A stretch of DNA of 58,872 nt from Mycocentrospora acerina (lineage: Eukaryota > Ascomycota > Dothideomycetes > Pleosporales). Under the pieces are notes generated by a model that saw only the letters and a list, made by a program, of their open reading frames with translations, had not been told where the DNA came from and did not search any database. Of this stretch, positions 24,601-35,912 are shown piece by piece; positions within the stretch are counted from its first letter, which is position 1, and each line of letters opens with the position of its first letter. Both the position numbers and the translations under genes were made by a program. The DNA is taken from the NCBI GenBank assembly GCA_022701365.1, contig JAKUHH010000015.1, forward strand, positions 1 through 58,872, written 5' to 3'.

Positions 24601-25075
24601 ATAAGAAAGCTGCAGTTATCTGCCTTATATTAAAATCTATTAAGCAGCTCTCTAAGCTCTTTAACTAGTAGTCTTAACAGCTTAGGCAGCTTAATATTAT
24701 CTAGAGTTTAAATCTAATTGTGCAAATAGCATTTTAAAATCTCCTTCCTTGCCTTACTTACAAGCCTGTAATATTAATGTAAATGTGTATTAAGATTCTT
24801 TACTACAGTCTTATGCTCTCTGCAGATAAGAATATTATATTCTAATAAATAGCTAATGCCTTCTATTATTGCAAGTAATCTATATTGTAAATGCTGTAGT
24901 ACATAGAAGTGTGTTATTAGTAGTAAGTTGTTAATAGTGTATTATTTACCTGTTAATGTTTTAATAAAGTTACAGTTACATTAGCATCTAACTTAAGCAC
25001 TAAAGTTATCTTCTTTGCAACTATACTGTTTACACTATAATATATGTAACTACATGCACTCTTAGAATAAGGCTA
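21654..25075 (-). pseudogene. telomere-linked RecQ-type helicase, decayed and interrupted
   Basis: Read on the minus strand from about 25.07 kb. First comes an OrsD-like N-terminal zinc-finger region (NILICREHKTVVKNLNTHL near 24.82 kb). It is followed by a QIFF...QYFIINAV segment near 24.49 kb, a VRRLATLRQETRH segment near 24.15 kb, and SAFIFKPVSNNLFSN near 23.65 kb. The DEAD/DEAH helicase core begins at about 22.07 kb. Motif I reads GRGKS (21990-22004), where the family has GxGKS, and motif II reads VNKCYLIFT (about 21705-21731), where DECH is expected. Asp-to-Asn, Glu-to-Lys and His-to-Tyr are all C/G-to-T/A transitions. Known members are RecQ-like helicases coded next to fungal telomeres. 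The frame stops at 21654, where element copy A begins, so motifs III-VI are absent here. Many TAG and TAA stops make it non-functional. Confidence 0.78.
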
Positions 25076-25077
25076 AT

Positions 25078-25427
25078 TTTATTTTTATAAAAATACTTTA
25101 TACTAAAACTTATAGAAAAATATTACAGCAATACTAAAAGTTTGTGCCTATAGACTATGCTAACAAATTACTTGTTTAAGTTAGCGTTACCCTAATACTA
25201 AACTTAAAGTATAGCAGATTATGCACAATCCGTAGCCTTATATTAGTTAGGCTAATTTTATTCTTGTGAAAATACTTTGTACTAAAACTTATAGAAAAAT
25301 ATCACAACAATACTAACAGTTTGTGCCTACAGACTGTGCTAACAAATTACTTGTTTAAGTTAGCGTAACCTTAACGCTAAACCTAAAGTATAGCAGATTG
25401 TGCACAATCTGTGGCCTTATATCAGTT
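25078..25427. repeat. 178-bp direct repeat with palindrome upstream of helicase
   Basis: Two tandem copies (about 25078-25249 and 25250-25427), and a third at about 27240-27406, lie just upstream of the helicase N-terminal frames. Each has an imperfect or perfect palindrome; the best is CAGATTGTGCACAATCTG at 25394-25411 (18 bp, perfect). The position suggests a former promoter or an element terminus. Confidence 0.75.
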
Positions 25428-25429
25428 AG

Positions 25430-27235
25430 GCAGCTATTAAGATAGAAAATCTTCTTATCTTTTAACTAGCTAGCGTTGCTTAAATTGCCTGTGTTTATAG
25501 CAATAAATTTTCAATATGCTAATAAGCTTAATATCTTACTTATTGCACTGTATAATCTGTCTGCTATAAACTTCTGCTGCATATATAAGAAATTTTCTTA
25601 ATCCTTATTAGTTTGCTTATTGCGTTGTGCTGCTAGGAGTAGCTTCTCTGCGCTAAGCACCTTTATACAGTACACTATCCTAGCTAGTATGTAAGAATAG
25701 TTTTTTACAGTATATAGCCTATCTATCTTAGTGTTAATGCCTAGCACTGCTAAAAAATACATTAACTTATTACTAAATAGATTGTTACTAACAGGTTTAA
25801 ATATAAATGCACTAAACAAGTTAAGTAACAACTCTAATTTTGCGCCTTTATTACTTATATTAAGAGTATCCTACAGCTATATAGCTTATATCTTCTATAA
25901 CCTTTCTAGCAAAATAGTTCTTACATATCTTTTATTAAGTCTGTCTCTTTTTTGCATTGCTTGCTGCAGTGCAGCTAGCTGTTCTTATTATTATTATCTA
26001 TATTACTTTTAGCCCTGCTGGCCCTAGAACTAGATGCAATCCTACTGCAATCTGTAGTACTGTCTAATATAATACTATTACTATTATTATACTTGCTATT
26101 ATTATTATTGCTATCTCTTATAATACAGTAACTTTGTATAATCTTTATTTCTTTATTAGTAAGAATATGCAGCATATAGCACACAAACTTAACTATATAG
26201 CTTATATAAATTGCCTAACTTTTAGGATTCTGTAATTATCTTAACAGCTGCTAATCTATCTCTAGTTGCTTTGCGCTCTTTAACTAGCGTCTTGTCTCTT
26301 GCCTAAGCGTTGCTAATCTTCTAATACTTCTCTTAATACACAGTTTAACTAGATTAGCAGCTTATTACAGCTTTGTCTCTCCTCTATTAGGTAGTTAGGT
26401 TTAATAGGCAAGATATGCTTAGTTACGCTTTGCTAAATGCTCTACTTAGCCTGTCTATTTCAACTAGCTAGTCTAATTAGTCTTTGCAGCCTCTATATCT
26501 ATAACCTGTGCTGCTTCTTTATGCACCTGTCTTATCTCTTTCTATTTAGCTAATTACTACTGCACTATGTCTAATTCCTTACTAGTAACTAAAGCTATAT
26601 TACTGTCTGCTGCATTTATAATAAAGTATTACTGTAGCCCTTTACTTTAGAAGAACATCTGTAGCTTAACCTTATAGTAAAGCTTGCTTATATTACTTTT
26701 CTATAAGTATCTATACTTAGTCTTATAATACTTTTATAGTATATCTTAATTAACTATAAGAAAGCTGAAGTTATCTGCCTTATATTAAAATCTATTAAGC
26801 AGCTCTCTAAGCTCTTTAACTAGTAGTCCTAATAGCTTAGGCAGCTTAATATTATCTAGAGTTTAAATTTAATTATACAAATAGCATTTTAAAATCTCCT
26901 TCTTTGCCTTACTTATAAGCCTGTAATATTAACATAAATGCATATTAAGATTCCTTACTATAGTCTTATGCTCTCTACAGACAAGAATATTATATTCTAA
27001 TAGATAGCTAATGCCTTCTATTATTGCAAGTAATCTATATTGTAAATACTGTAGTATATAGAAGTGCGTTATTAGTAGTAAGTTATTAATAGTGCATTAT
27101 TTACCTATTAATATTTTAATAGGGTTATAGTTATATTAGTGTTTAACTTAAGCACTAAAGTTATCTTCTTTGTAACTGTACTATTTACACTACAATGTGT
27201 GCAACTACATACACTCTTAGAATAAAGCTAATTTT
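25430..27235 (-). pseudogene. second helicase 5' half, decayed
   Basis: This is the second tandem unit and codes on the minus strand for the same N-terminal helicase segments as 23.3-25.1 kb: the OrsD-like region (about 26.95-27.0 kb), the segment near 26.3 kb, and the AFIFKPVSNNLFSN segment at about 25.8 kb. It ends at 25430 without reaching helicase motifs, because the duplication starts in mid gene. RIP-type stops are present. It cannot encode a helicase even before mutation. Confidence 0.75.
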
Positions 27236-27406
27236 ATTCTTGCAAAAATACTTTGTACTAAAACTTATAAAAAAATATTATAGCAATACTAACAGTTTGT
27301 GCCTATAGACTATGCTAACAAATTACTTGTTTAAGTTAGCATAACCCTAAAGCTAAACCTAAAGTATGGCGGATTGTGCACAATCTGTAGCCTTATATCA
27401 GTTAGG

Positions 27407-28415
27407 CCTAACAAGTCTAATTTAACTATGCGTACATAATATAACAGTTGTAATCTAGTTTAATCTAGGCGTTAGCATTCTTATTAACCTTGTCTAACAC
27501 AGTAGTAGTCTCTTAGAACACTGCCTCTAACTACTGCTAGATAATCCTGCTTTCCCCTCTTGCATCCCCCTCCTCCTCTCTCCTGTCCTAGCAATTAACT
27601 TTAAATAAACCCCCTAACTGTCCTGCATACGCAAACTTTTAGTAATATATACTATTAATCTATATCCTGTTAGTTTTAATGTGTAGTCCCTTAGATGTCT
27701 GCCCTCTCTTCTGCAGGTTTATCTAGTTATACTTATTATAGCAATGTAACTGTATATCTTGCATAGTTTAGCAGATATAGCTACATATTATTGTATTATT
27801 CTCCTTTGCCTTACACTTAAAGCTATCCTGCTATATTCTTAAATAGGGTATAAGATTAGATTCTAGCTCTAGGTACATAATTTTGTCCTTATTTTCTGCT
27901 AAGTCTTTTATTGCTTGCACTGTTTAGGCAATATCTGTTTATATGCTTATAGTTAAGTATATATGCTTACTATTTAAGTAGGTAGCTATATAGGTCTTAA
28001 CAATAGCAATGCTGCATTCTTTATAAATAATAATGCAGCATCTAAAGATGTGTATAAATATAATATTAAACTAATCTATTATTCTTTTAAGTATAAGTAG
28101 ACTCTATTTACTCTCCTTAAATACTTCTCTCCTATTACCTCCTTTTTAATTTTCCTCTATTGTACTGCTGTTTCTATATTATACTAATATCTCTATGTCC
28201 TTTAATTAGATGTGTAACTGCTAAGTAATTCTGTATAACAATAATTAAACCTTTGCACAGTCCTACCTTACTAAAACTATATAGATAATATTAGACAGTG
28301 TTTCTATGCAAACATAACAATTAAGCACTAAATCTAAGTTTACTAATTAAATTAAAAGACATAGTTTAAGGGGTCTAGTAACTTTTTATATTAACTTGCT
28401 GCTTTTTTTAACTTT
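27407..28415. other. decayed intergenic DNA with pyrimidine tract
   Basis: No gene is recognised. A C/T-rich tract lies at about 27550-27592 (CCCCCTCCTCCTCTCTCCTG). The rest is AT-rich with RIP-type words. Confidence 0.5.
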
Positions 28416-28419
28416 AACT

Positions 28420-28522
28420 AATTTTTAAAAGATATAGAAATTAGAAATACCTTTATTATTTAAAATACTTTAATTCTTAGGAAATGTGCAAGACTATTAC
28501 TGTTTACTTACTTATTATTAGG
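28420..28522. repeat. terminal fragment of element A/B family
   Basis: About 100 bases resemble the right ends of copies A (21.54-21.65 kb) and B (34.84-34.94 kb): an ACTTTAACTAATTT part, a CTTTAATTCTTAGGAAA part, and the AGACTATTACTGTTTA end. The rest of the element is absent or not recognisable to the left. Confidence 0.6.
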
Positions 28523-28529
28523 CTGCAGC

Positions 28530-29690
28530 TTAAATAACTCTAGCAGCATGTATTAATATAGTAGCTTAGGTAGATTTGCAGTAGCTGCTTCCTTTTCTTC
28601 TTTGCTGCTGTCTTCTTTATTATCCTTAGAATTAACAACTTTAGTAACCTAGCTTAAGATACCTAGGCACCTGCAATTAGGTGCAATATCCTTAATGCAG
28701 AGCATCTACTTGCTACAGATTAAGCTACTAGCTAGGCCTTTTAACTTAAGCTACTTATCTAGCGCCTAGCTTACTGTGCATGCAGTAGGGTTTAATTAAG
28801 TAATAAGGTTACACTAGATCTCTGCATAGCTAGCAAAGAGGTTGTGCTTAATTTATAAGTTACTAATGCATTTATATAGCATAAGGCAGAGCATGCTTTA
28901 GCTAAGCTTACTAGTAATCTTATACTAAGATAGAGCTTTATATAGTTACTACTTAAAATACTATTACTGCTGTAGTATTAGAGATAATAAGATAGTTAAT
29001 ATAATTATATTAATAGCTTCTGTAGTTACTTTGCCTTAGCTATCCTGCCTCTTCTTTTTCCTGTCTGTAGCTGCTGTGCTCTCTTACTCTTTAATCTTAT
29101 ACACTTTATCTATATATACTTTGCTAAGGAATACTATTACTTAGTAGTATTTAATATAGATAATATCTAAGTCCTGCTTATAGCAATTACAGAAGGTCTA
29201 TGCTGCTGTAAGCGCGCTAGTAGTAGTAGTAGATAAGCTATCTAGCATGCTTTCTGCTAGTAGCAGATGTAGCAACCTAATATTGCAAGACAACGCAGGC
29301 AGATAACTAGTTATATTAGTGCTGCTATGCTTAAATAGCGTTCTCTCTATTTACTACTAGTAGAGGAAGGCAGCTACTAAAACTTATACTAAGGCATTAC
29401 TTATAGAGTAAGCCTTATTAATTATAAGCATAGCTAATAAGTATAGAGTAAAGATACTATTAAATAGATTAATAGCACTCTTTCTAGCGTAGTTACCTTT
29501 AATAGTCTGCTTAAAGAGCTATAAGACATAAGCAGTATCTTCTAGTTTAATAGAAGTATATGCCTTATATTCCTTATTTAGTACCTGCAGCAGCAGTGCT
29601 ATAAGCCTTGCTGCCTTTTATTTCTGCTTTTTAGCTGCTTCTCTATTTTTTTTATATTAATACTTAGCGCAATAGTTATTATTAGTAATA
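28530..29690 (-). pseudogene. decayed minus-strand frame with acidic tail, unknown family
   Basis: One minus-strand frame of about 385 codons runs from about 29.69 kb to 28.53 kb with stops that are TAG or TAA. It starts in a basic region (KKNREAAKKQK), has a Leu-rich middle (RLLHLLLAESMLDSLSTTTTS), a Cys-containing part near 28.68 kb, and an acidic C-terminus (VNSKDNKEDSSKEEKEAA). The family is not recognised. It lies immediately left of the decayed region preceding the 11-bp minisatellite and right of the element A/B terminal fragment. Confidence 0.5.
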
Positions 29691-30695
29691 GAGGTAACTA
29701 AAAGCTTAAGAGTAGTAGGCTTAGGTACAGTAGAAGTAGTAAGCTAAGGCATAGCTACTAGCTAGGATACCTAGCTAATATTAGGCTATTCTTAGGGTAA
29801 TAGTAGCGCATTATATAAGTTATAACGCAGGCACTTAAGTGTAGCTAGCTAAGTCTTTATAAGGCTAGGCGCAGGTTACTTTCTCTAAAGCAGTAAAGAC
29901 ACGTGTAAGTTCTAAGTAGAAGAAAGAGAGACACTAGTAGAAAGAGATAATTATAAAAAAAGAGTTAGCACTTTAGCTGCGTAATCTTAAGCAGTAGAAA
30001 TAAGCTGCTTTTATATATTAGCTAGTAGTATGTCTTCTATAAGTATTTTTCTAATTAGCTAGATAGCTATAATAAGCAAGTGCGCAACTAAGATAGGCTA
30101 GTATATACTGTCTTTGCCTAGAAGGAGCTAACTAGTGCTATAAAGAGATAAGGGTTAATAGCTGCACTATAATAATTAAACTTACTAGAAAAACAGTTAC
30201 TTATAGTCTTTATTTAGTAGCTAGTACTAGTAGTAGGCAGTAATATTATAGTTATGTAATAGAGGGAAGCTGCAAGGGCTACTGTTAAATGCGCTAGTAG
30301 CACTATTTATAGCAGATGCTAGAAATGCAACACTACAGGCAGGAGAGGACATAGTTAAGCATAGGCACTAAGTGCTAGTAGCTGCATGTGTAAGGCAGAG
30401 TGCACTGTAGATATAATAGTAGGTAGTAAGCTAATAATAGAGTTATATCTTAGCCTAGATAGAAGTTAGCACTAGTCTAAAATAGGATTACTATATACGC
30501 CCTTATAGAGGTGTAGCTCTTGCTATACTTAATAATACCTCTTATAGACTTATGTCTAAGCCTAGACTCTATTCTGTTATATACCTTAATACAGTGTATC
30601 TGTAGAGTACACAATATAGCAGGTGCAAAGTAGTAAGTGTATGCTGCTGCCTTATTTCTATAAAGAGTAGGTGCAGATTAGCTATATATTAAAGG
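29691..30695. other. decayed DNA, no gene recognised
   Basis: RIP-type AT-rich sequence, probably the 5' continuation of the neighbouring decayed minus-strand frame. No domain can be named. Confidence 0.4.
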
Positions 30696-30893
30696 ACTAT
30701 AAATAGACTGTAAGTAGGCTATAAATAGACTGTAAATAAACTATAAACAGACTATAAATAGACAGTAAATAGACTATAAACAGACTATAAATAGATAATA
30801 AATAGACTATAAATAAACTATAAACAGATAGTAAATAGACTGTAAATATACTATAAATAGACTATAAATAGACTATAAATAGACTGTAAACAG
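30696..30893. repeat. 11-bp minisatellite, 18 units
   Basis: Eighteen consecutive 11-bp units of the ACTATAAATAG type fill 198 bp without gaps. Variants include ACTGTAAATAG and ACTATAAACAG. Confidence 0.95.
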
Positions 30894-30981
30894 ACTAAAG
30901 GGGATAAGGCATAAGGCTATTATCCTACGCGCCTCCTTGTAAGACTGCAGCTGCCTAATGCTAATAGCTGTGTGAAGTGCT

Positions 30982-31100
30982 AGTAAGAGAGACAAGCTAG
31001 TGAGAGAGACGTGCTAGTAAGAGAGGCGTGCTGGTGAGAGAGACGTGCTGGTAAGAGAGACGTGCTGGTGAGAGAGACGTGCTAGTGAGAGAGAAGTGTA
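30982..31100. repeat. 17-bp minisatellite, seven units
   Basis: Seven direct 17-bp units of the RGTRAGAGAGACGTGCT type fill 119 bp. Sequence is purine-rich and retains TGA, TGG and CpG, so it is less mutated than its flanks. Confidence 0.95.
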
Positions 31101-31254
31101 GCATTGTAGGAGCGCTTAAATCTTGCTAGCTTGCTGCTAGCAGCTATATATACCCTTACTTTAGCTGCTGCAATCTTTCTCTCCTCCTACTACTACTACT
31201 ACCTTTAATACTAACTACTATAACACTCTACACTTATAGTAACTACTTTTTAAT

Positions 31255-31640
31255 GCCTACCTTAACTATGCCTATCTAACTGCAACATATGTGTGCTTAT
31301 ATATCTGCTAAGCTGCCTTTCTCTACTTCTCTCCCTTCTACTTTAGCGTAATGCTAACGCTTTCTACAGTTCTCCTTGCCTTTACTTTAACTACACCTAT
31401 CTAACTGCAACACATATGTGCTTATATGTCTGCTAAGCTACCTTCTTCTACTTCTCTCCTTTCTGCTTTAGCGCAATGCTAACACTTTCTACAGTTCTCC
31501 TTGCCTCTACCTTAACTATGCCTATCTAACTGCAACATATGTGTGCTTATATATCTGCTAAGCTGCTTTCTTCTACTTCTCTCCTTTTTACTTTAGTATA
31601 ATGCTAACACTTTCTATAGTTCTCCTTGCCCTTACCTTGC
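31255..31640. repeat. 125-bp tandem repeat, three units
   Basis: The word CCTATCTAACTGCAACA occurs at 31271, 31396 and 31521, a strict 125-bp period. Units include CTGCTAAGCT, TTCTACTTCTCTCC and CTTTCTACAGTTCTCCTTGCC and differ mostly by C/T transitions. The array lies at the left end of element copy B. Confidence 0.93.
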
Positions 31641-31649
31641 TTAAATGCT

Positions 31650-34600
31650 TACTATAGTCTACTTCTGCACTACTAGTAAGCTTAACACTGCCTTTTAGTA
31701 TATAGTAGGTGTATATAATGCTAGCAACACAGCCTATTGCTATAACACTACCCTTGCGCTCTAGATAGCTGCCCTTAAGCCTAGTAAGAATGTGCTTAAG
31801 CTTAGCACAGCCTCTAGTTACTTAATTACAAGTGTAAAGTAGGCTATTAGTGCTAGCATCTATATAAGTATTAACACTATCTAAAGCTTCTTTAATATTA
31901 ACCTTCCCTTTATACTTACTAGCAAAGGCTTTACTATCTACTTAGTAGGTACTTTAACTTAGCAGGTTTATTAACTGCGTGCTAATATTATAGAGACCTC
32001 TTTTATTAACTAGATTTAGGTGCTCTTAGCTATGCTGTAGACTTATAACTGCATTTTTACTATCTATATCTTTATAATAGTCTTGCCTTAAGAGCGCCTA
32101 TTAGTCCTGCGCAGCATGCACTGCTTACTTTTGCCTACTAGCTGCATTATTATAAATATATCTGTGTATTTTATTAATACCTTGCTACTAGTTGCTTAAG
32201 CTAATATTCTTAAGCAGTTTTGCCTTACTCCTGCTTATATTAAGCTTCCTAGCTGCCTGCTCCTTATAGGCTACATATATTAAGCGCTGCCTATTATATG
32301 TCTATAAGGCCTGCTTATGCTGCCTAAGGTGCTTCTTAGCATTACCTAGATTAGTCCTAATTAATTCTAGGTGCTAGCAAGGCAGCAGGCTACCTATACA
32401 GCAGAGTAAGCTAGCTTTACTATTACTACCTCTTATAATATTAGTAAAAGTAACCTGTTTAATCTCTTTTATAGCTGCTACTCTTCTCTATAGACCTAGC
32501 TAAACAGCATGCTTCTAATAAGTATTCTTTTTATAATAAATATACTTATAGCTCTTTTTAGTATTTATTACTATACTAGGCATGCTTAAGATATAGTTAA
32601 CTGCTAGAGTCTTGTTAAAGGCAGCCTAATGCTTATAAAGTGCAACTACTTACTTATACTTAGTCTCTAATATATTTAAGAGAATAAGATACATAGGATT
32701 TAAGACACTTAGCTACTAGGTATTTAGCAGGCTATAAAGGCTACAAATATAAGTTTTTTAGTATATATAAAGAAGCTCTAAAGAAGAAGCCTTAGTTATA
32801 CATAGAGTAACTAAGTACTAATAATTTACTAGTAAAAAAAAGAAAAGTCTTATAAGTTTCTACTATAGTATTAGCTAGCTGCTAGTACTTATAAAGGGTG
32901 TACAGTGTATCTATTCTCTTTCTTTATCTGCTTATAGTCTAATCTCTTTATGTAATCTCTTTATGCTATATATAATATAACCTTACATGCCTTTATAACT
33001 CTCTATACTAACTGCTAAGTCTCTTAATAGTACTAATAGAATAGCATAATATAGACTGCAACTACTATAGTATTACTAAAGTACTCTCTTTATACTTAAT
33101 ATGTATATTACTTACTAAGCTAGCGTGTATACTCTTTTTAGTCTCTGCCTAACTTTCTTATATAGCTATACTACTAAATAATATCTGCACTTCTTTCTGC
33201 CTCCTCCTACACAGCTACCTTTATAATTAGCACTACTATATTTAGCTACTAGTAAAGCTTATTAATATCCTCCTTTATTATATAGTATAGCTAGCTTACT
33301 TAACACTAGTAATAGCTGTAGCACCTGCCTTAGTTAACAATGCCCTGCTAGAAGCAGTCTAACTCTGCTCCTGTAACGCTAGGGAAGGCTATACACTGCA
33401 GCACCTAGTGTCTCTGCTATGCCCTTATTGCTGCCCCTCCTCCTCTATTGCTATTGCTATCACTATTGCTATTGCTATTGCTATTGCTATTGCTATCACT
33501 ATTGCTATTGCTATTGCTATCGCTATTGCCATCGCCATCGCTATCGCCATCGCTATTGCCATCGCCATCGCCATCGCCATCGCCATCGCCATCGCCATCG
33601 CCATCGCCATCGCCATCGCCATCGCCATCGCCATCGCCATCTCTATCGCCATCGCTATCTCTATTACTATTGCTATTGCTATTGCTATCTCTATTACTAT
33701 TACTATCTCTCTTGCTATTGCTAATTATCTAGCACACTGCGCAACCCTTGCAGACCTTGTTAAAGATCTGCTACACTTGCTGCTACTGCGCACTTACCTT
33801 GCTCTGCTTGTCCTGCTAGCTATAAGCGCCTTCTCTATACTAATTATACCTAGCTGTGTCTAGATTATTGCACTCTACTTGCTTGCTATCTAGGTAGCTG
33901 CTTATAAGCCCTTGCTAACACCTACTGCTAATAATAAATATGCCTATTGCTTAAATGTCTAGGTTATTAGCCTTCTACCTTATCTTTTGCTCTAGCTCTC
34001 CTCTCTCTACTAGTACTACTAAATTAACATGCTTTTTAGCTTATCTGCCTTACTTGCTTTCTTATATATAGTTAATTATGCTTTATAGCATACTTATATA
34101 AAGCATGTACATAATCTTAGTAATATTAATGCCTGTGCTTAGTACTAATATAGCTATAATTAATCCCCTACTTCTTAGCTAGCGCGCTAGCTGCTGCGCT
34201 TAACTAGCATTGCTAGTGTAATAGTGCGCGCACTTAAGCGCTATAGATAGCGCCTTGCACTGCTCTCTACTACAGTAGTATACTACTTTTTTATTTTCTT
34301 AGTTAAGCAGCTGCTACTTATAGCATTAATATATAGCTAATACTATTTTTTGTGCCTTACTATACTTGCACTACAATATATAGTACTGCATATCTAGCAA
34401 GATAATAGTGCTTACTTAAATATATAAAATGCACAAGAACAGTATTAAAGAGGAACTATTATTAACTTTTTTTATCTATTTTCCTTTTTACTTTTATATA
34501 TTACCTTTATTAGCTTTATATATTACCTTTATTAGCTTTATATATATCTATATACTGCTTTTTATATATTTTACTTCTTATTTTTTTATCTCTTTCTATT

Positions 34601-34940
34601 ATACTTTTTTACTAGTCTATACTTAGTTTAGTGTTAGGGTTTGCATTCTATTAGTATTAGTAAATGCTAACCTTAGCTATAAACACTATAACTCTAACTA
34701 TTTCTACCTTTTATCTTATATATTATAGTATCTAGAGTAGCTATAGCTAATATTAGTAGTACATTTTATAGCGTATAGTCTATTGTATAATAAATAAGGT
34801 TGCAGTATTAATTTACTATTCTTTATAACCTTTACTAATTTAAAAAAGAACTTTAAATTAGTAATGCCCCTGTTATTTAGAACGCTTTAACTCCTAGTAA
34901 ATTAGTAAGACTATTACTGTTTATCCTATTACTGTTAGAA
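31650..34940 (-). mobile_element. repeat element copy B, longer, RIP-mutated
   Basis: Copy B shares about 2.5 kb (32.31-34.94 kb) with copy A and extends further left to about 31.65 kb. On the minus strand the frame continues through this extra part with few stops (HLRQHKQAL, RQRLIYVAYKEQAARKLNIS, SKYKGKVNIKEALDSVNTYI, YLERKGSVIAIGCVASIIYT). The longer frame shows that copy A is 5'-complete but truncated at its coding 3' side. The protein is not recognised. It bears a long low-complexity tract from the hexanucleotide array. The right terminus (TATTACTGTTA) is shared with copy A and with the fragment at 28.5 kb. Confidence 0.6.
33442..33722. repeat. hexanucleotide array with unmutated GCCATC core
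   Basis: The centre (about 33523-33660) keeps some twenty GCCATC units. The edges are GCTATT, GCTATC and ACTATT. In the minus-strand frame the core would code Asp-Gly repeats and the edges Ser-Asn or Asp-Ser repeats. GCCATC contains CCA, the context lost almost everywhere else in this element. Confidence 0.93.
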
Positions 34941-35293
34941 GTAGCTTAAGGCAAGCTCTAGGTTAACTAAAAGCCTACAGCAGAGATGCCTGCTAATAGC
35001 CTTACTAAAATCCTTAGTAAGCAGAAGCACGCTAGCTTTTTACACTAGCTAGGCCTTACTAACCTTACTACACAGCTTAAGGCACAGGCACATGCAGGAG
35101 ATCTAGGATCTAACTAATAAAAGTTCTCTAGGTAATGCTAGCCTACCTGTAAATACTAATTAGCTAGAAATACTATTACTTAAATTATTACTCTTATATT
35201 ATAGAGCAGTTGCTTATCTACTTATTTTATATATCATCTTAGCTTAGTTATCTACCTCTTGCTCTGCTATACAGCACTTAAGCTAAGAGGGTG
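34429..35293. other. AT-rich end of copy B and decayed spacer
   Basis: From 34429 to 34640 the sequence is T-rich low-complexity DNA at the right part of copy B, and the short open frame there (65 codons, mostly Phe/Tyr/Ile) is not credible. From 34941 to 35293 nothing is recognised. Confidence 0.5.
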
Positions 35294-35422
35294 TGTTAGC
35301 CTACGCCTAAGAGCGCACAGGTGCAAGCACGTGTGCTTGCACGTGAGCACTTAACTCCTATATAGTCTTTGAGTCCTACACTCTTAATAATACAACAAGT
35401 TCCTCCTAATTGTTCACTCACA
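35294..35422 (-). repeat. short LTR-like repeat, copy 1 (129 bp)
   Basis: TGTTAGCC...CACTCACA, 129 bp, bounded by TG and CA as in LTRs. It is the reverse complement of repeats at 40250-40378, 43297-43413 and 50520-50636. It includes the inverted words CACGTGTGCTTGCACGTG. No 5-bp target duplication is evident. Its right edge is close to where the non-RIPped island begins. Confidence 0.75.
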
Positions 35423-35912
35423 GAAGAGTTAATTATGCAATAAAGAGAAGAAGGTTATAGTGTTTGTAGGGTTAGCTTAAGCAGCAATTACAATTTCCTA
35501 AAAGGGTTTAGTTTTGGAATAGGGGGTGTTCTGTGTCGCCATACCTGAGTAGGTAGAGATTAAGAACGCAGTAGATAGCGACGCTTCTGAATAAAAATTT
35601 GATACCCTGTGCATCATTCTAGCTTGTTGTGGTGTTGCGGTATTAGCCTAGAACTAGTCGCGATCTTGGGAGATAGCCTACTCGCTTGTGAATCACTTTA
35701 AATCTCTTGAATAATGCATTAAATGCTATAAAAGTTTCGCTATCACTAGAATTATTAAGGAGAGTTCTAATTGTGAAGCGATATAATAATTAAAGGTTCG
35801 ACCGATTGGCTACTACATAGATCACGTTATGGCAAGGTATTTTTAATAAGCACCTATAGCTGCGTACAAGTGTTTCCATTTAGCGCATAATATAGAGCTA
35901 TCATTTGCCTAA
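35423..35912. other. unmutated intergenic DNA downstream of the DUF3632 gene
   Basis: Ordinary base composition returns here: TCA, CCA, TGA and CpG words are present. No gene is recognised. It should hold the 3' end of the gene to its right. Confidence 0.6.

Larger units (their letters stand above)
23273..27406. repeat. 2-kb tandem duplication of the helicase 5' half
   Basis: Unit 1 is about 23273-25428 and unit 2 about 25429-27406, in direct tandem. Both begin with CAGCTATTAAGATAGAAAAT and end near TATATCAGTTAGG or its variant. Unit 1 is about 178 bp longer because it carries two copies of an upstream subrepeat and unit 2 has one. The units differ mainly by C/T and G/A transitions. Confidence 0.85.

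Noticed and set aside
25394..25411. Helitron 3' hairpin.
   Set aside because: The palindrome is not followed by CTRR at the proper distance, and no helitron Rep sequence is recognised nearby.
33408..33863. Open frames of 151, 101, 94 (plus) and 75 (minus) codons over the second hexanucleotide array.
   Set aside because: Low-complexity artefacts of a six-base repeat, which has no stops in most frames.
1..35280. A non-standard genetic code with TAA and TAG read as Gln.
   Set aside because: TAG and TAA also fall at Trp positions, which only C-to-T change on either strand explains. The intact genes at 35.9 and 37.0 kb end normally with TAG and TGA, and repeat copies differ by transitions.
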